A stretch of 64,000 nt of DNA from Anaerolineae bacterium. Lineage in GTDB: Bacteria > Chloroflexota > Anaerolineae > Aggregatilineales > Phototrophicaceae. The DNA lies in assembly GCA_022843745.1 (NCBI GenBank), contig JALHNB010000004.1:62001-126000 (forward strand), read 5' to 3'. The notes under the pieces were generated by a model. The model searched no databases, was not told the origin of the DNA, and saw only the letters and a list, made by a program, of their open reading frames with translations. The translations under genes and the position numbers were made by a program. Positions within the stretch are counted from its first letter, which is position 1. Each line of letters opens with the position of its first letter. Shown here one piece after another: positions 35,189 through 43,323 of the stretch.

Positions 35189-36736
35189 TTATTGAGGCAC
35201 AGCGGTGGGTGTAACGGGCCAGTTGAAGCGGCATTCTCCAGCCTGACCACGTGAAACCGTGTCGCAGCGCGTAATCACTTCGCCATCGTAGCGAATTTCA
35301 AAGGTGCTGATCTTTCCGCTGTCCTGCGTTTCGGCACGCCAATAAAATAGCAGCGGTTCCACCAACGCGACCTGGCTGTGGCGGTGTTCGCTGATCGGCT
35401 GGCACTGCGGCGGCACACTGGCCTGGCTGCCCTGCAAAACGATCTGAAAACACTTGCCCGGCGGCACGACATCCCCGGCGATTCGATCCCCGGAGAAATC
35501 ATCGCGGTCATTTTCCACGCCGCGCACAAACAATAGCTTTTGCGATTGCAGCGGATAATCGCCACCGTTAATCATCGTAAACGTATTCTCATCGTAAATA
35601 AGCGTAACCAGTGCGCCCGTTGCCGCGCCACCACCCGATCCGCTGATGCTATTAAAAATGAAAATCCCTGCAAGCACCAAAGCGACAGCCGCCGCAAATG
35701 CCATCAGGATCATGGGTGTTTTGGTACGCTGCTGCGCCTTTATAGGAATTTCTTCCGAGATCGGCACAGAAATCGTTTGAACGCCAATTTCCTGCGTTTT
35801 CTTGAGTGCGCTCTGTGGGATTTCGATCTTCACCGTTGGCGAAGTCTTGTCCGGCGTAACCGGCAGGCCATAACCCCGCTGGATCGCATTGACCAGTTTC
35901 ATCGCCGTAGGATGGCGTTTTTCCGGCTCTTTTTCCAGCGCTTTGAGCAGTTCTTTTTCAATCTCAACCGGAATATTGGGGTTGATTGAGCGCGGCGGGG
36001 GCGGTGGATCGCTGATCTGGCTGAGGGCAATTTCCATCGGTGAATCGCCGTTAAACGGCGTTTGCCCCGTCAAAATCTCATAAAAAATCACGCCCAGCGC
36101 ATAAACATCGCTTTGCGGCACAGCTTTATTCGAAGATATCGCCTGTTCCGGCGCGACATAACGCGGCGTTCCAAAGGCTGTGCCAAGCGTCGTTTCCACC
36201 GATGCCCGTAAAACCAACCCAAAATCGGTCAGGATTGCCTTATCGTCTTTATCAAGCAGGATATTGGAAGGTTTGACATCGCGGTGGATAATGCCAGCAG
36301 CGTGGGCATAGTCCAGCGCAGAGGCCACCTGCGTCATGATCCGCGCGGCGCGTTCGACATCCATCAGCGTTTTCGATTTTCGGAGGCGACTCAGTTCTTC
36401 AGAAAGGTCTTTGCCTTTAATCAGCTTCATCGCCAGAAAATAAACGCCCGATTCCTCGCCGAATTGATAGAGCGTGATGATATTTTCGTGTTCCAGCGCA
36501 GCGACAGCCCGCGCCTCGCGCAGAAAGCGCTTTGTGAGCGATTTGTCGCCGTCGATTCGATCCTGTTCCAGAACCTTGACCGCAGCCTGGCGTTGCAGCT
36601 TATAGTCCATCGCTTTATAGACGCGAGCCATGCCGCCGGATGCCAAACGACTGGTCAGGCGATAATCACCTAACTGTTTGCCGATCAATTCATCTTTGAA
36701 TTTATTGGTGTCGTTTTCTTGCTTTGCCACGCTCAA
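35189..36736 (-). CDS. Membrane Ser/Thr protein kinase (PknB-like)
   Basis: 515 residues. The Hanks kinase domain (about 23-290) is complete: LASGGMARVYKA glycine loop, K54 in AVKVLE, HRDVKPSN (151-158), DFG (171-173), APE and a C-terminal PEKRHPTA motif. A juxtamembrane region of about 50 residues follows, then one transmembrane helix (340-362) and an extracytoplasmic beta-rich domain (about 370-510, ending RYDGEVITRCDTVSRGQAGECRFNW) unlike PASTA. The next gene on the strand, 57 bases upstream, encodes a pseudo-receiver/roadblock protein; they probably form a signalling pair. The ligand is unknown. Confidence 0.92.
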   Translation of the reverse strand: MSVAKQENDTNKFKDELIGKQLGDYRLTSRLASGGMARVYKAMDYKLQRQAAVKVLEQDRIDGDKSLTKRFLREARAVAALEHENIITLYQFGEESGVYFLAMKLIKGKDLSEELSRLRKSKTLMDVERAARIMTQVASALDYAHAAGIIHRDVKPSNILLDKDDKAILTDFGLVLRASVETTLGTAFGTPRYVAPEQAISSNKAVPQSDVYALGVIFYEILTGQTPFNGDSPMEIALSQISDPPPPPRSINPNIPVEIEKELLKALEKEPEKRHPTAMKLVNAIQRGYGLPVTPDKTSPTVKIEIPQSALKKTQEIGVQTISVPISEEIPIKAQQRTKTPMILMAFAAAVALVLAGIFIFNSISGSGGGAATGALVTLIYDENTFTMINGGDYPLQSQKLLFVRGVENDRDDFSGDRIAGDVVPPGKCFQIVLQGSQASVPPQCQPISEHRHSQVALVEPLLFYWRAETQDSGKISTFEIRYDGEVITRCDTVSRGQAGECRFNWPVTPTAVPQ

Positions 36737-36793
36737 AATTCCCGTCCTTCAGCACAGGTAACACGCAGCTTTCAGGGGAGCTAAAAGCTTTCT

Positions 36794-37954
36794 TTATTTG
36801 GAGTCTAGGTCGGGCATGATGCCCATTTGTTGGGCTTTATCAAAATCAATCGGGCCGCCTGCACGCATCGTTTCGCTGGCAAGTTCAGCCAGGCTATCGA
36901 GGCTAAACAGATCATTCGCGGCATCCGAACTAACATTTTGAAGCTGGTCAAAGATGCTAAAATCCATGTCACCAACAGGTTCGAGCCGGAATGGTTCTGG
37001 CTCCGTTACCTTCACTTCAGCCCGTGCGATTGGCTCAAAAACTTCTTGAACTGGCTGGGCGGCAGCTTGCTTGCTCTTTTTCTCAACCTGTGGCGGTTTC
37101 GGTTTCTGGATGACGAAAGCGGAAGTCCCTAAAAGCACGATCAGGTCTTCGGCAGCACGGCGGCCAAAACGATTCACCGCCCCAAACTGGCGATTTCCAG
37201 CCGCACCATCAAATACCAGACACAGGAAATGATGAATGCCGACAGACAGCACAAAAACGTCGTAGTCTTCACCATCATAAAATTGAAGTGTGGAAGATCG
37301 CCCACCGACCAATTCGCCCATATCAATGCTGGTGATGACCATCGGCAGCAGCGCACCCGTCAATTTTTCGCGATCCAGGTAGCCGACTGCGCCGCGCTCC
37401 AGCAGAACTTCACCTTTACGGTTGGCAAGCACAATTGCCATCGCGCCTACATCCGACAGCAGTTTATCAATGCTCACCCGCGCAGCTTCAACATCCAGGT
37501 GAGGCACATCACCCATATCGCGCACCTGGGGTGTACCGCTGTCACTCTGCGGCGGTTGCAGGGCGGCAAAAATATCGTCTCCATCCAGGCCAGCGATCAG
37601 CACACGCAGAAATTGGTGAATATCTACCGGACGATGGAGATAAACGAAGGGTGAGCCAACAATATCTTCGGGGTCAAGATCAGGGTCGTCAACATCCGCC
37701 AGAATAATGACGTGGGTGTTGGGGTTGGCCTGTCGCACTTCGATGGCTAGCTGATAGCCTTTAATATCATGATCGAGTTCGACATTCGTCACGACCAGTT
37801 GACACGGGCGACTCTTAATCTCTTCCAGCGCTTCTCGGCCACTGGACATATCGATCAGAATAACCTGGCGACCCACTAAATCCATCGCGGCACGGACAAT
37901 ACGCGCAATAGTCCCTGTTGGATCTACGGTGATAATTCGCGGCGAAGCACCCAT
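36794..37954 (-). CDS. Pseudo-receiver fused to roadblock/LC7 domain
   Basis: 386 residues. Residues 1-125 have the receiver fold (IITVDPTGTIARIV, QLVVTNVELDHDIKGYQLA, VIILADVDD, YLHRPVDIHQF), but the phospho-acceptor position is Asn57, only one acidic residue (Asp11) remains in the pocket, and the conserved Lys is Arg108; it therefore should not be phosphorylated. Residues about 155-280 form a roadblock/LC7 domain (SIDKLLSDVGAMAIVLANRKGEVLLERG), the kind that dimerises and regulates small GTPases (MglB-like). The C-terminal 100 residues are charged and disordered-looking. It lies directly upstream of the kinase gene; no MglA-type GTPase is in the window. Confidence 0.8.
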   Translation of the reverse strand: MGASPRIITVDPTGTIARIVRAAMDLVGRQVILIDMSSGREALEEIKSRPCQLVVTNVELDHDIKGYQLAIEVRQANPNTHVIILADVDDPDLDPEDIVGSPFVYLHRPVDIHQFLRVLIAGLDGDDIFAALQPPQSDSGTPQVRDMGDVPHLDVEAARVSIDKLLSDVGAMAIVLANRKGEVLLERGAVGYLDREKLTGALLPMVITSIDMGELVGGRSSTLQFYDGEDYDVFVLSVGIHHFLCLVFDGAAGNRQFGAVNRFGRRAAEDLIVLLGTSAFVIQKPKPPQVEKKSKQAAAQPVQEVFEPIARAEVKVTEPEPFRLEPVGDMDFSIFDQLQNVSSDAANDLFSLDSLAELASETMRAGGPIDFDKAQQMGIMPDLDSK

Positions 37955-38102
37955 AAACTATTTCCGTCTTAAGCCTTAATTGAATACGACTAAACATCAT
38001 TATACTGCAAAATCGGCTCAACAATGAGCCGATCCTATAGGTTGAATTAAGAAATTACTCCTAATTTTTTGTGAACCCGCTGCAATCTTAAGATTTCAAG
38101 CC

Positions 38103-38465
38103 TCAAATAATCCTGAGTCGTAAGCAGCTTGTCGAGTGGCAATGTATAACCTGCTCAGAGCCAATTAACGTAATGAAGTGATAGCGATCAATGGTATAAC
38201 GATTGGTCGCTGCCCGCTGGTAGCCTGCGTCATCGGTGAGCAGAAATGACAAACATCGAGCTACAAACAGAACGCCGCTCTCCAATTTACTAAGTCGTGG
38301 GGCTTGTACACGCGGGGGAATCGCATAAGGTGTTAACTGCACCTGATGAGCGGCCTTTGCCTGCAACTTTTCCCACGCGCGTTTCTTCTGGACAGAAGTG
38401 ATAAACGTTTCAGTTTCCAGAGTAAGCGCAATACGATCATCCAGACGGTTATTTGGTGTATCCAT
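38103..38465 (-). CDS. Small protein overlapping the ECF sigma gene
   Basis: 120 residues, starting at an ATG inside the end of the sigma gene (17-base overlap), hence translationally coupled to it. Positively charged N-terminal half (EKLQAKAAHQVQ), a hydrophobic stretch (LESGVLFVARCLSFLL) and a C terminus rich in His/Cys (EQVIHCHSTSCLRLR). The position is that of an anti-sigma factor, but no zinc-binding HxxxCxxC motif or clear membrane helix is seen. The longer frame to 38627 is a shadow of the sigma gene. Confidence 0.45.
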   Translation of the reverse strand: MDTPNNRLDDRIALTLETETFITSVQKKRAWEKLQAKAAHQVQLTPYAIPPRVQAPRLSKLESGVLFVARCLSFLLTDDAGYQRAATNRYTIDRYHFITLIGSEQVIHCHSTSCLRLRII

Positions 38466-39045
38466 GTGCGACCTGTGGCTCTTCGTTAAGAACGTTACCC
38501 AGACGGTGCCGCAAATTTTCCCGTGCATAGTACAAACGGCTTTTGACGGTACCCACCGGACATTCCAGGATTTCAGCGATGTCTTCCAGGCTTTGACCAT
38601 TGAGATAATGCAGGACGACGACCACACGCTGGTTAAAATTCAACTCACGTATCGCCTGTCGTATTTCTGCCTGCAATCCTGCGCTTTCCGCCAGTTGATC
38701 GGGGGCGTTACGCGCCGGACTCATCAGATAGTCAACCACTGTTTCTAATGATACACGACGTTTCTTATGACGTGTTACCCAAGTATAACTGAGGTTAACG
38801 GTCACACGATAGAGCCAGGGCGCAAGAGGTAAGGAAGTGTCAATACGGCTCGCATAACGGTGGAGGCGCAAAAAACAATCTTGGGTAATATCTTCAGCGA
38901 CAGCGCTATCGTGGGTAATCGCGTTGGCAGTACGATAAATTTGTGAGTAATAACGATCAAAGAGGACACCCAACGCGGTCAAATCATCAGCACGCAGATT
39001 GACGATCAATTCTGCGTCACTTAATTCGGGCTGATTGGCAAACAT
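38449..39045 (-). CDS. ECF-type RNA polymerase sigma factor
   Basis: 198 residues. Sigma region 2 is at about 20-95 (FDRYYSQIYRTANAITHDSAVAEDITQDCFLRLHRY, LAPWLYRVTVNLSYTW) and region 4 at about 120-180 (QRVVVVLHYLNGQSLEDIAEILECPVGTVKSRLYYARENLRHRL), with no region 3, as in extracytoplasmic-function sigma factors. GGAGAAGG precedes the ATG. A long-range hairpin (39060-39115) frames the leader. The coupled downstream gene may modulate it. Confidence 0.93.
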   Translation of the reverse strand: MFANQPELSDAELIVNLRADDLTALGVLFDRYYSQIYRTANAITHDSAVAEDITQDCFLRLHRYASRIDTSLPLAPWLYRVTVNLSYTWVTRHKKRRVSLETVVDYLMSPARNAPDQLAESAGLQAEIRQAIRELNFNQRVVVVLHYLNGQSLEDIAEILECPVGTVKSRLYYARENLRHRLGNVLNEEPQVAHGYTK

Positions 39046-39059
39046 ACCTTCTCCAAAAT

Positions 39060-39115
39060 GAGGGGGATAAACAATTTTTATAAAACGTCTCTATTTTTTC
39101 GAAAGAAACCCCCTC
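39060..39115. other. Long-range hairpin in the sigma-gene leader
   Basis: GAGGGGG (39060-39066) can pair with CCCCCTC (39109-39115), a 7-bp GC-rich stem across 42 bases. It lies just upstream of the GGAGAAGG ribosome site of the ECF gene. Confidence 0.5.
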
Positions 39116-39250
39116 AAAACAGGGGATGTATATTAGAAAATACTAGCATACTTTTGTTATATTTTGCCAATTTTCACACACATGATTAATATTGCCTTAG
39201 AAAGTCGTCGTAAACTATGGGCTTCACGGCATACTCGCGCGTTCTTTTAC

Positions 39251-39308
39251 TTGGGCAGTAGGAATTGACTAAGAAAGCTATGGGGGAGTAGGAATTGATT
39301 GAGAAAGC
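39251..39308. repeat. Tandem duplication of a translation start (30-bp period)
   Basis: AGTAGGAATTGACTAAGAAAGC (39257-39278) and AGTAGGAATTGATTGAGAAAGC (39287-39308) match at 20 of 22 positions, 30 bp apart. The second copy contains the ribosome site and TTG start of the YqhA-family gene. The first opens an in-frame 8-codon reading frame from TTG 39265 that ends at TAG. Confidence 0.8.
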
Positions 39309-39846
39309 GTTTGAAGGGGTCTTATGGAGCAGCCGTTGGGCGATGCTGCTCGCAGTCATTTTTAGCCTGATCCTTGCCCTGGGCGTTCTGCTCGTCACGA
39401 CGATTGATGCGCTGCATCTGCTCGGTCAGATGTTATCCTATCTCGATTTCAGCCTGACCGAAGAGATACGGAGCAAAATGCGCCTGGAAACGATTGCGGA
39501 TGTCGTCGGCATCGTCGATGGTTACTTAATCGCCTCGATTCTCATCATTTTTTCGCTGGGCATCTACGAGCTGTTTCTCAACAAAATCAATATGGCAGAG
39601 GGATCGGAGTTTGCATCACGCCTGCTGCTGATCCGCAGTCTGGACGACCTTAAAGATCGCCTTGCCAACATGATTCTGCTGATTTTGATCGTCAAGTTTT
39701 TCCAACAGGCACTGAACACCAAATTTACCAATGCCCTTGAAGTCTTATATCTGGCGATTGGTGTCCTGTTTGTAGCAGGTGCGTTGTTCCTGAGCGCTCG
39801 TGCAAAAACGTCTAAAACCCTCAAAGCTGAAGAGAAGCAATTATAG
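39295..39846 (+). CDS. YqhA family (UPF0114) membrane protein
   Basis: 183 residues with three to four transmembrane helices. The N-terminal ENDxFESVLWSSRWAML-like run (IEKAFEGVLWSSRWAMLLAV) and DGYLIASILIIFSLGIYELFLNKI with LLIRSLDDLKDRLANMILLILIVKFFQ are the family's hallmarks. Function of the family is unknown. TTG start with GGAG 6 bases before it; the start lies in the second copy of a duplicated segment (39287-39308). Confidence 0.87.
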   Translation: MIEKAFEGVLWSSRWAMLLAVIFSLILALGVLLVTTIDALHLLGQMLSYLDFSLTEEIRSKMRLETIADVVGIVDGYLIASILIIFSLGIYELFLNKINMAEGSEFASRLLLIRSLDDLKDRLANMILLILIVKFFQQALNTKFTNALEVLYLAIGVLFVAGALFLSARAKTSKTLKAEEKQL

Positions 39847-39874
39847 GCCAACGGCTAATGTAGCGATTTGTCTT

Positions 39875-39902
39875 GTAGGGGCGCAGCGCGCTGCGCCCCT
39901 AC
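39875..39902. repeat. REP-like palindrome
   Basis: GTAGGGGCGCAGCG (39875-39888) and its exact reverse complement form a perfect 28-bp palindrome between convergent genes. Reference copy of the family also seen at 4061, 44321, 46451 and 48182; here it can serve as a bidirectional terminator-like hairpin. Confidence 0.85.
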
Positions 39903-39927
39903 CGGAAAATATATGCGAATATTTTGA

Positions 39928-40311
39928 CTACATTTCCCAGGGGGTCACAAGTTGAATAAAGTTGCCATCGGGATCAGCCAGAGTCGCAACCCAGCCGCCA
40001 CCCATCTCATACGGCTCTTTGATGACGGTGACATTCAGATTTTTCAGCCGATCAAATTCTTCTTTTACAGCCTTTGTTTCAAGGTTAAGAATAATCCTTG
40101 ATGGCTCTTTCGCCTGGCCCTTGACTTCAGAATGCTCGCCGATGCTCAGAGAGCAACTGCCAACCTGCCACATATACCAGTCTTCTTCGTGCATGTCTGC
40201 GGGTCTGGCAAAAACTTTCTCATAAAATGCCCCAAGTGCGCCGGGTTGGTTGCTCCCCAACATGACTGAATTGAAATTTAGGGTAGACGGCGGATTTTCC
40301 TGATTTGCCAT
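39928..40311 (-). CDS. VOC-family (glyoxalase-fold) protein
   Basis: 127 residues, a single vicinal-oxygen-chelate domain of two beta-alpha-beta-beta-beta modules. MLGSNQPGALGAFYEKVF opens module 1 and GGGWVATLADPDGNFIQLV closes module 2, the latter typical of bleomycin-resistance/glyoxalase relatives. Metal-ligand residues are not complete enough to assign a reaction. Not in an operon. Confidence 0.85.
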   Translation of the reverse strand: MANQENPPSTLNFNSVMLGSNQPGALGAFYEKVFARPADMHEEDWYMWQVGSCSLSIGEHSEVKGQAKEPSRIILNLETKAVKEEFDRLKNLNVTVIKEPYEMGGGWVATLADPDGNFIQLVTPWEM

Positions 40312-40467
40312 GATGATTTATCCTCTACAAAACTTCTTGATTTTGGAAACGCTTTTTCTCAAGCAGTTTTATTATACCACAAATTCAGACCACTTGTTCT
40401 AATCCAGCAACAAATTCATTTCCACCTTCAAAATCTGTAGGGTTTTTCAACAGATTGAGCAGTACCG

Positions 40468-42222
40468 CTACGACCCTGCCAGCGCGTCCAATTCCGCAAT
40501 CGACACCCAACTATCGGGGCTTTCTGTAGTGCCGTTAAGCCGGATACCCGTCACCATCAACGGCGATGACAACACAAAGTCGATAATCTGAAAGGGTGTG
40601 AGCGGATCAAACGGCTGCGAGAGGCTGAAATCCGAAGGGAGCGCCTGCCATTCTCCATCCATCAGCACCTCTGGCACAGCCTCTATAAATCCGGCGTTGT
40701 CGGTGTGCTGGTTGCCTTCTATAAATCGGATGGTCTGCACTTCAACGGGGCGATCATAGATAACCTCAAGTGTGAGCGTTCCATCCTGCACTTCCATACT
40801 TGTATAAGAAGGCTGCAACTCTTCATATCCATAAAAGTTGTGTTCCCAACCATCGGCGATGATGCTGCTTCTGCCCTCGCCTGAAGAGATATGCGCTTCG
40901 ACAGTGCCGCCATCCAGACGTACTCGATTATTGGCACTGCGGCGGTACTCTTGCTCCAGCGGATTCAAATCCAGCGGGTCATCGGCGGACAGCGGCGGCA
41001 AAGTCCAATTGTCACCATCCACTCTGCCATCGCCTTCGATAATTGTGCGCTCGACCAGCGGGATCATGCGCTCGGCTATCATCGTAAAGGTATCTTCAGC
41101 GTCGAAATCATCGGGCAGGTAATCCGGCAGATTTTCGCGTGTCCGGTAGATGTGATAACGATCTGACAAAACCACATCGGGAAATTGCGCCTCCAACGCC
41201 TCCGTACCCATCATCAGGCCAAGCAAACCGCCCATCGTCGCGGTGCCGTTGTCGGAATCCCAACCGGATAGCATACCGATCTGCACGGTGCGCTTAAAAT
41301 CGCCTTCCCCGTACAGAATTGCCATCAAACCTGTCGCAAAATTGACCGATGATTCCCACCATTCGCGATAAACGAAGCCACTCCGATCCGCAGCCCGTTG
41401 GTAACGCAGACCAATCGCATCACGGGTGCGCTCCCAGTCATCGACATCAGGATTGTTCAAAAAATCTTCCAGCACGAAATCGGCAATATCCGCCGTTTTG
41501 GACGTGTCGGGGATATACTGCCGCGCCTGCTCGACCAGCCAGATGACCTGATCGCGCCCGCTTTGCGTCTGCTCAACCAGCGGCGCGAGCGCATACATCA
41601 CGACGAAAAACTGCGCGGCGTGGGCGGCATATCCGGCGGCTGTAGTGCGGATCGGCAGGTTCGCTAGTCGCAGCGCCTCTTGTGGCATTCCAGGGGCAAG
41701 TGCGCCGAAAAACTCCGTCGTCAACTGCGCGTCGATCATCAGATAATCCGAATTGACGACACCCATTCCTGTCGCTGGCGGCAGAACGCCCACATCCATC
41801 CAATCCCGCGCCTGACGGTTGGAAACCCAGATGAAGTCATTGATATGGGCCTTCCAGCCGTCGGCAATCTGCTGGGGTGTGAGTAGATTGGTATCGTGCT
41901 GCGTCATCAAATGCAGATAGACATACTCAATATCGGTGTCATCGTCCGAACCCCAGGGATTTTGAAGGATAAAATCGAGCTTTCCAGAATGCCCTTGATT
42001 GCTGCCCCAGTCGTCATCTGTATAAAATGGACGGCGGGTGCGCTGACCTTCGGTATTCAGCCCTGTCCAGTTGGCGATGCTCTCGCCCAGCCACATCGCC
42101 CGCAGGTGATCGGCATAATCCGCGCGGCTGATCTGCAAGTCATCTTGCGCGCTGACAGGAGAAATAACAGTGATTAACAAAATTATCAGGCAAAAAAATC
42201 GGCTTTTTACGTGGGACATCAA
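40468..42222 (-). CDS. Secreted ADP-ribosylglycohydrolase-like protein
   Basis: 584 residues with a signal peptide (ending PVSAQ). Residues about 28-400 are ADP-ribosylglycohydrolase (DraG)-like: WGSDDDTDIEYVYLHLM supplies the first metal-binding acidic cluster and LSGWDSDNGTATMGGLLGLMMG matches the family's GGDxDTxAAixGALLGA site. The C-terminal 150 residues are beta-rich, resembling an F5/8 type C (discoidin) carbohydrate-binding module. Cytosolic DraG relatives remove ADP-ribose from proteins; export is unusual and suggests an extracellular glycosidic or ADP-ribosylated substrate. The stop is 10 bases before the PFK gene on the same strand. Confidence 0.7.
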   Translation of the reverse strand: MMSHVKSRFFCLIILLITVISPVSAQDDLQISRADYADHLRAMWLGESIANWTGLNTEGQRTRRPFYTDDDWGSNQGHSGKLDFILQNPWGSDDDTDIEYVYLHLMTQHDTNLLTPQQIADGWKAHINDFIWVSNRQARDWMDVGVLPPATGMGVVNSDYLMIDAQLTTEFFGALAPGMPQEALRLANLPIRTTAAGYAAHAAQFFVVMYALAPLVEQTQSGRDQVIWLVEQARQYIPDTSKTADIADFVLEDFLNNPDVDDWERTRDAIGLRYQRAADRSGFVYREWWESSVNFATGLMAILYGEGDFKRTVQIGMLSGWDSDNGTATMGGLLGLMMGTEALEAQFPDVVLSDRYHIYRTRENLPDYLPDDFDAEDTFTMIAERMIPLVERTIIEGDGRVDGDNWTLPPLSADDPLDLNPLEQEYRRSANNRVRLDGGTVEAHISSGEGRSSIIADGWEHNFYGYEELQPSYTSMEVQDGTLTLEVIYDRPVEVQTIRFIEGNQHTDNAGFIEAVPEVLMDGEWQALPSDFSLSQPFDPLTPFQIIDFVLSSPLMVTGIRLNGTTESPDSWVSIAELDALAGS

Positions 42223-42232
42223 TGCTTCCTTT

Positions 42233-43186
42233 TTACAACCCGTTTATCTGATTATAGAGATTTTGATCCGGCAGGCGCGGCGGCAGGTCAGCCAATTTTC
42301 CGCCATGTAAGCTGATTTTTCCGCCCGAAACGACCACCGTTCCCATCTTTGTGCCTGCCCGCAGCGCATCATAGGCGGCATTTGCCATTCCCGCCGCCAA
42401 AATGCGATCACGGTGCGAGGGTGTCGTGCCGCGCTGTCCATGCCCCAATCGAGTATCGCGGATTCGCAAGCCTGCTTTTTCTTTCAGATCGTCGAGCAGC
42501 GTCCGGCTGGCGGTAATGCCTTCGGAGAGAATCACCAGCGCGTACTGCTCTCGTTTTACAGAATCTTCCAAACGCTGAATCAGCCACTCGTCGGTGTAGG
42601 CGTACTCCGGCACGAGAACCGCATGTGCGCCTGCCGCAGCCGCAATATCCAGCGCCAGTATTCCCGTATTGCCGCCCAAAGTCTCGACTGAAAATATGCG
42701 TCCCGGCAGCGCCCGCGCCGTCGCCAGCAGGCCGTCAATCGTTTGATGCGCGAAATTACAGGCGGAATCAAAGCCAATCGTCATCTCGGTTCCCGGCACA
42801 TCATTGTCAATCGTCGTTGGAATGCCGATGCAGGCGATTCCCATCTCGGCCAGAATCGGCGGGATATTACGCAGTGTGCCATCACCGCCGAACAAAACGA
42901 CATTATCAATCTGGTGAGATGCCAAAACTTTGCCTAGTTGGTCGCGATTTTTCGTTTCTTTGAGGACGGGTTCGCGGCTGGATGCCAGATAAGTGCCGCC
43001 CAGCGCCGCAACAGGCGCGATCATCTCCGGCTGCAAGTCGATGATTTTCCCAGCCAGCGCCCCAGCGAAACTGCCTACCGCACCCAGTGTGACATCGCCA
43101 TTCTGCCGCGTCAAACGGGTATATTGGAGCAGCGCCGTATTGATCCCCGGCGCATCGCCCCCGCTGACAACCAGTAATGTTTTCAT
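42233..43186 (-). CDS. 6-phosphofructokinase (PfkA family)
   Basis: 317 residues. The family motifs are present: VVSGGDAPGINTAL (nucleotide/phosphate loop), VLFGGDGTLRN, IPTTIDNDVPGTEMTIGFDSA, VETLGGNTGILALD, VPEYAY. The GGDG motif suggests ATP rather than pyrophosphate as donor (PPi enzymes have GGDD), but the next diagnostic residue is Thr (PTTIDND) where ATP enzymes have Gly and PPi enzymes Lys, so specificity is unsettled. ATG at 43186 is preferred over TTG at 43195. Divergent from the LacD-type aldolase 137 bases away, together giving hexose-phosphate phosphorylation and cleavage. Confidence 0.85.
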   Translation of the reverse strand: MKTLLVVSGGDAPGINTALLQYTRLTRQNGDVTLGAVGSFAGALAGKIIDLQPEMIAPVAALGGTYLASSREPVLKETKNRDQLGKVLASHQIDNVVLFGGDGTLRNIPPILAEMGIACIGIPTTIDNDVPGTEMTIGFDSACNFAHQTIDGLLATARALPGRIFSVETLGGNTGILALDIAAAAGAHAVLVPEYAYTDEWLIQRLEDSVKREQYALVILSEGITASRTLLDDLKEKAGLRIRDTRLGHGQRGTTPSHRDRILAAGMANAAYDALRAGTKMGTVVVSGGKISLHGGKLADLPPRLPDQNLYNQINGL

Positions 43187-43267
43187 ATGGCTCAATCCCT
43201 ATGGTGAAATTTTGGTTTACGCTGCCAATTATGGCATAGTATAGTCTTTCAACCAGTGACCTAAAAA

Positions 43268-43299
43268 GCTGAAATGCTGATAGGCTGAAACGCTGACAA
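43268..43299. repeat. GCTGA octamer array (4 units)
   Basis: GCTGAAAT, GCTGATAG, GCTGAAAC, GCTGACAA in strict 8-base register, followed by GCC, in the divergent spacer 25 bases before the aldolase start. Confidence 0.8.
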
Positions 43300-43323
43300 G
43301 CCAAATTAACAGGAGTTCCGATC

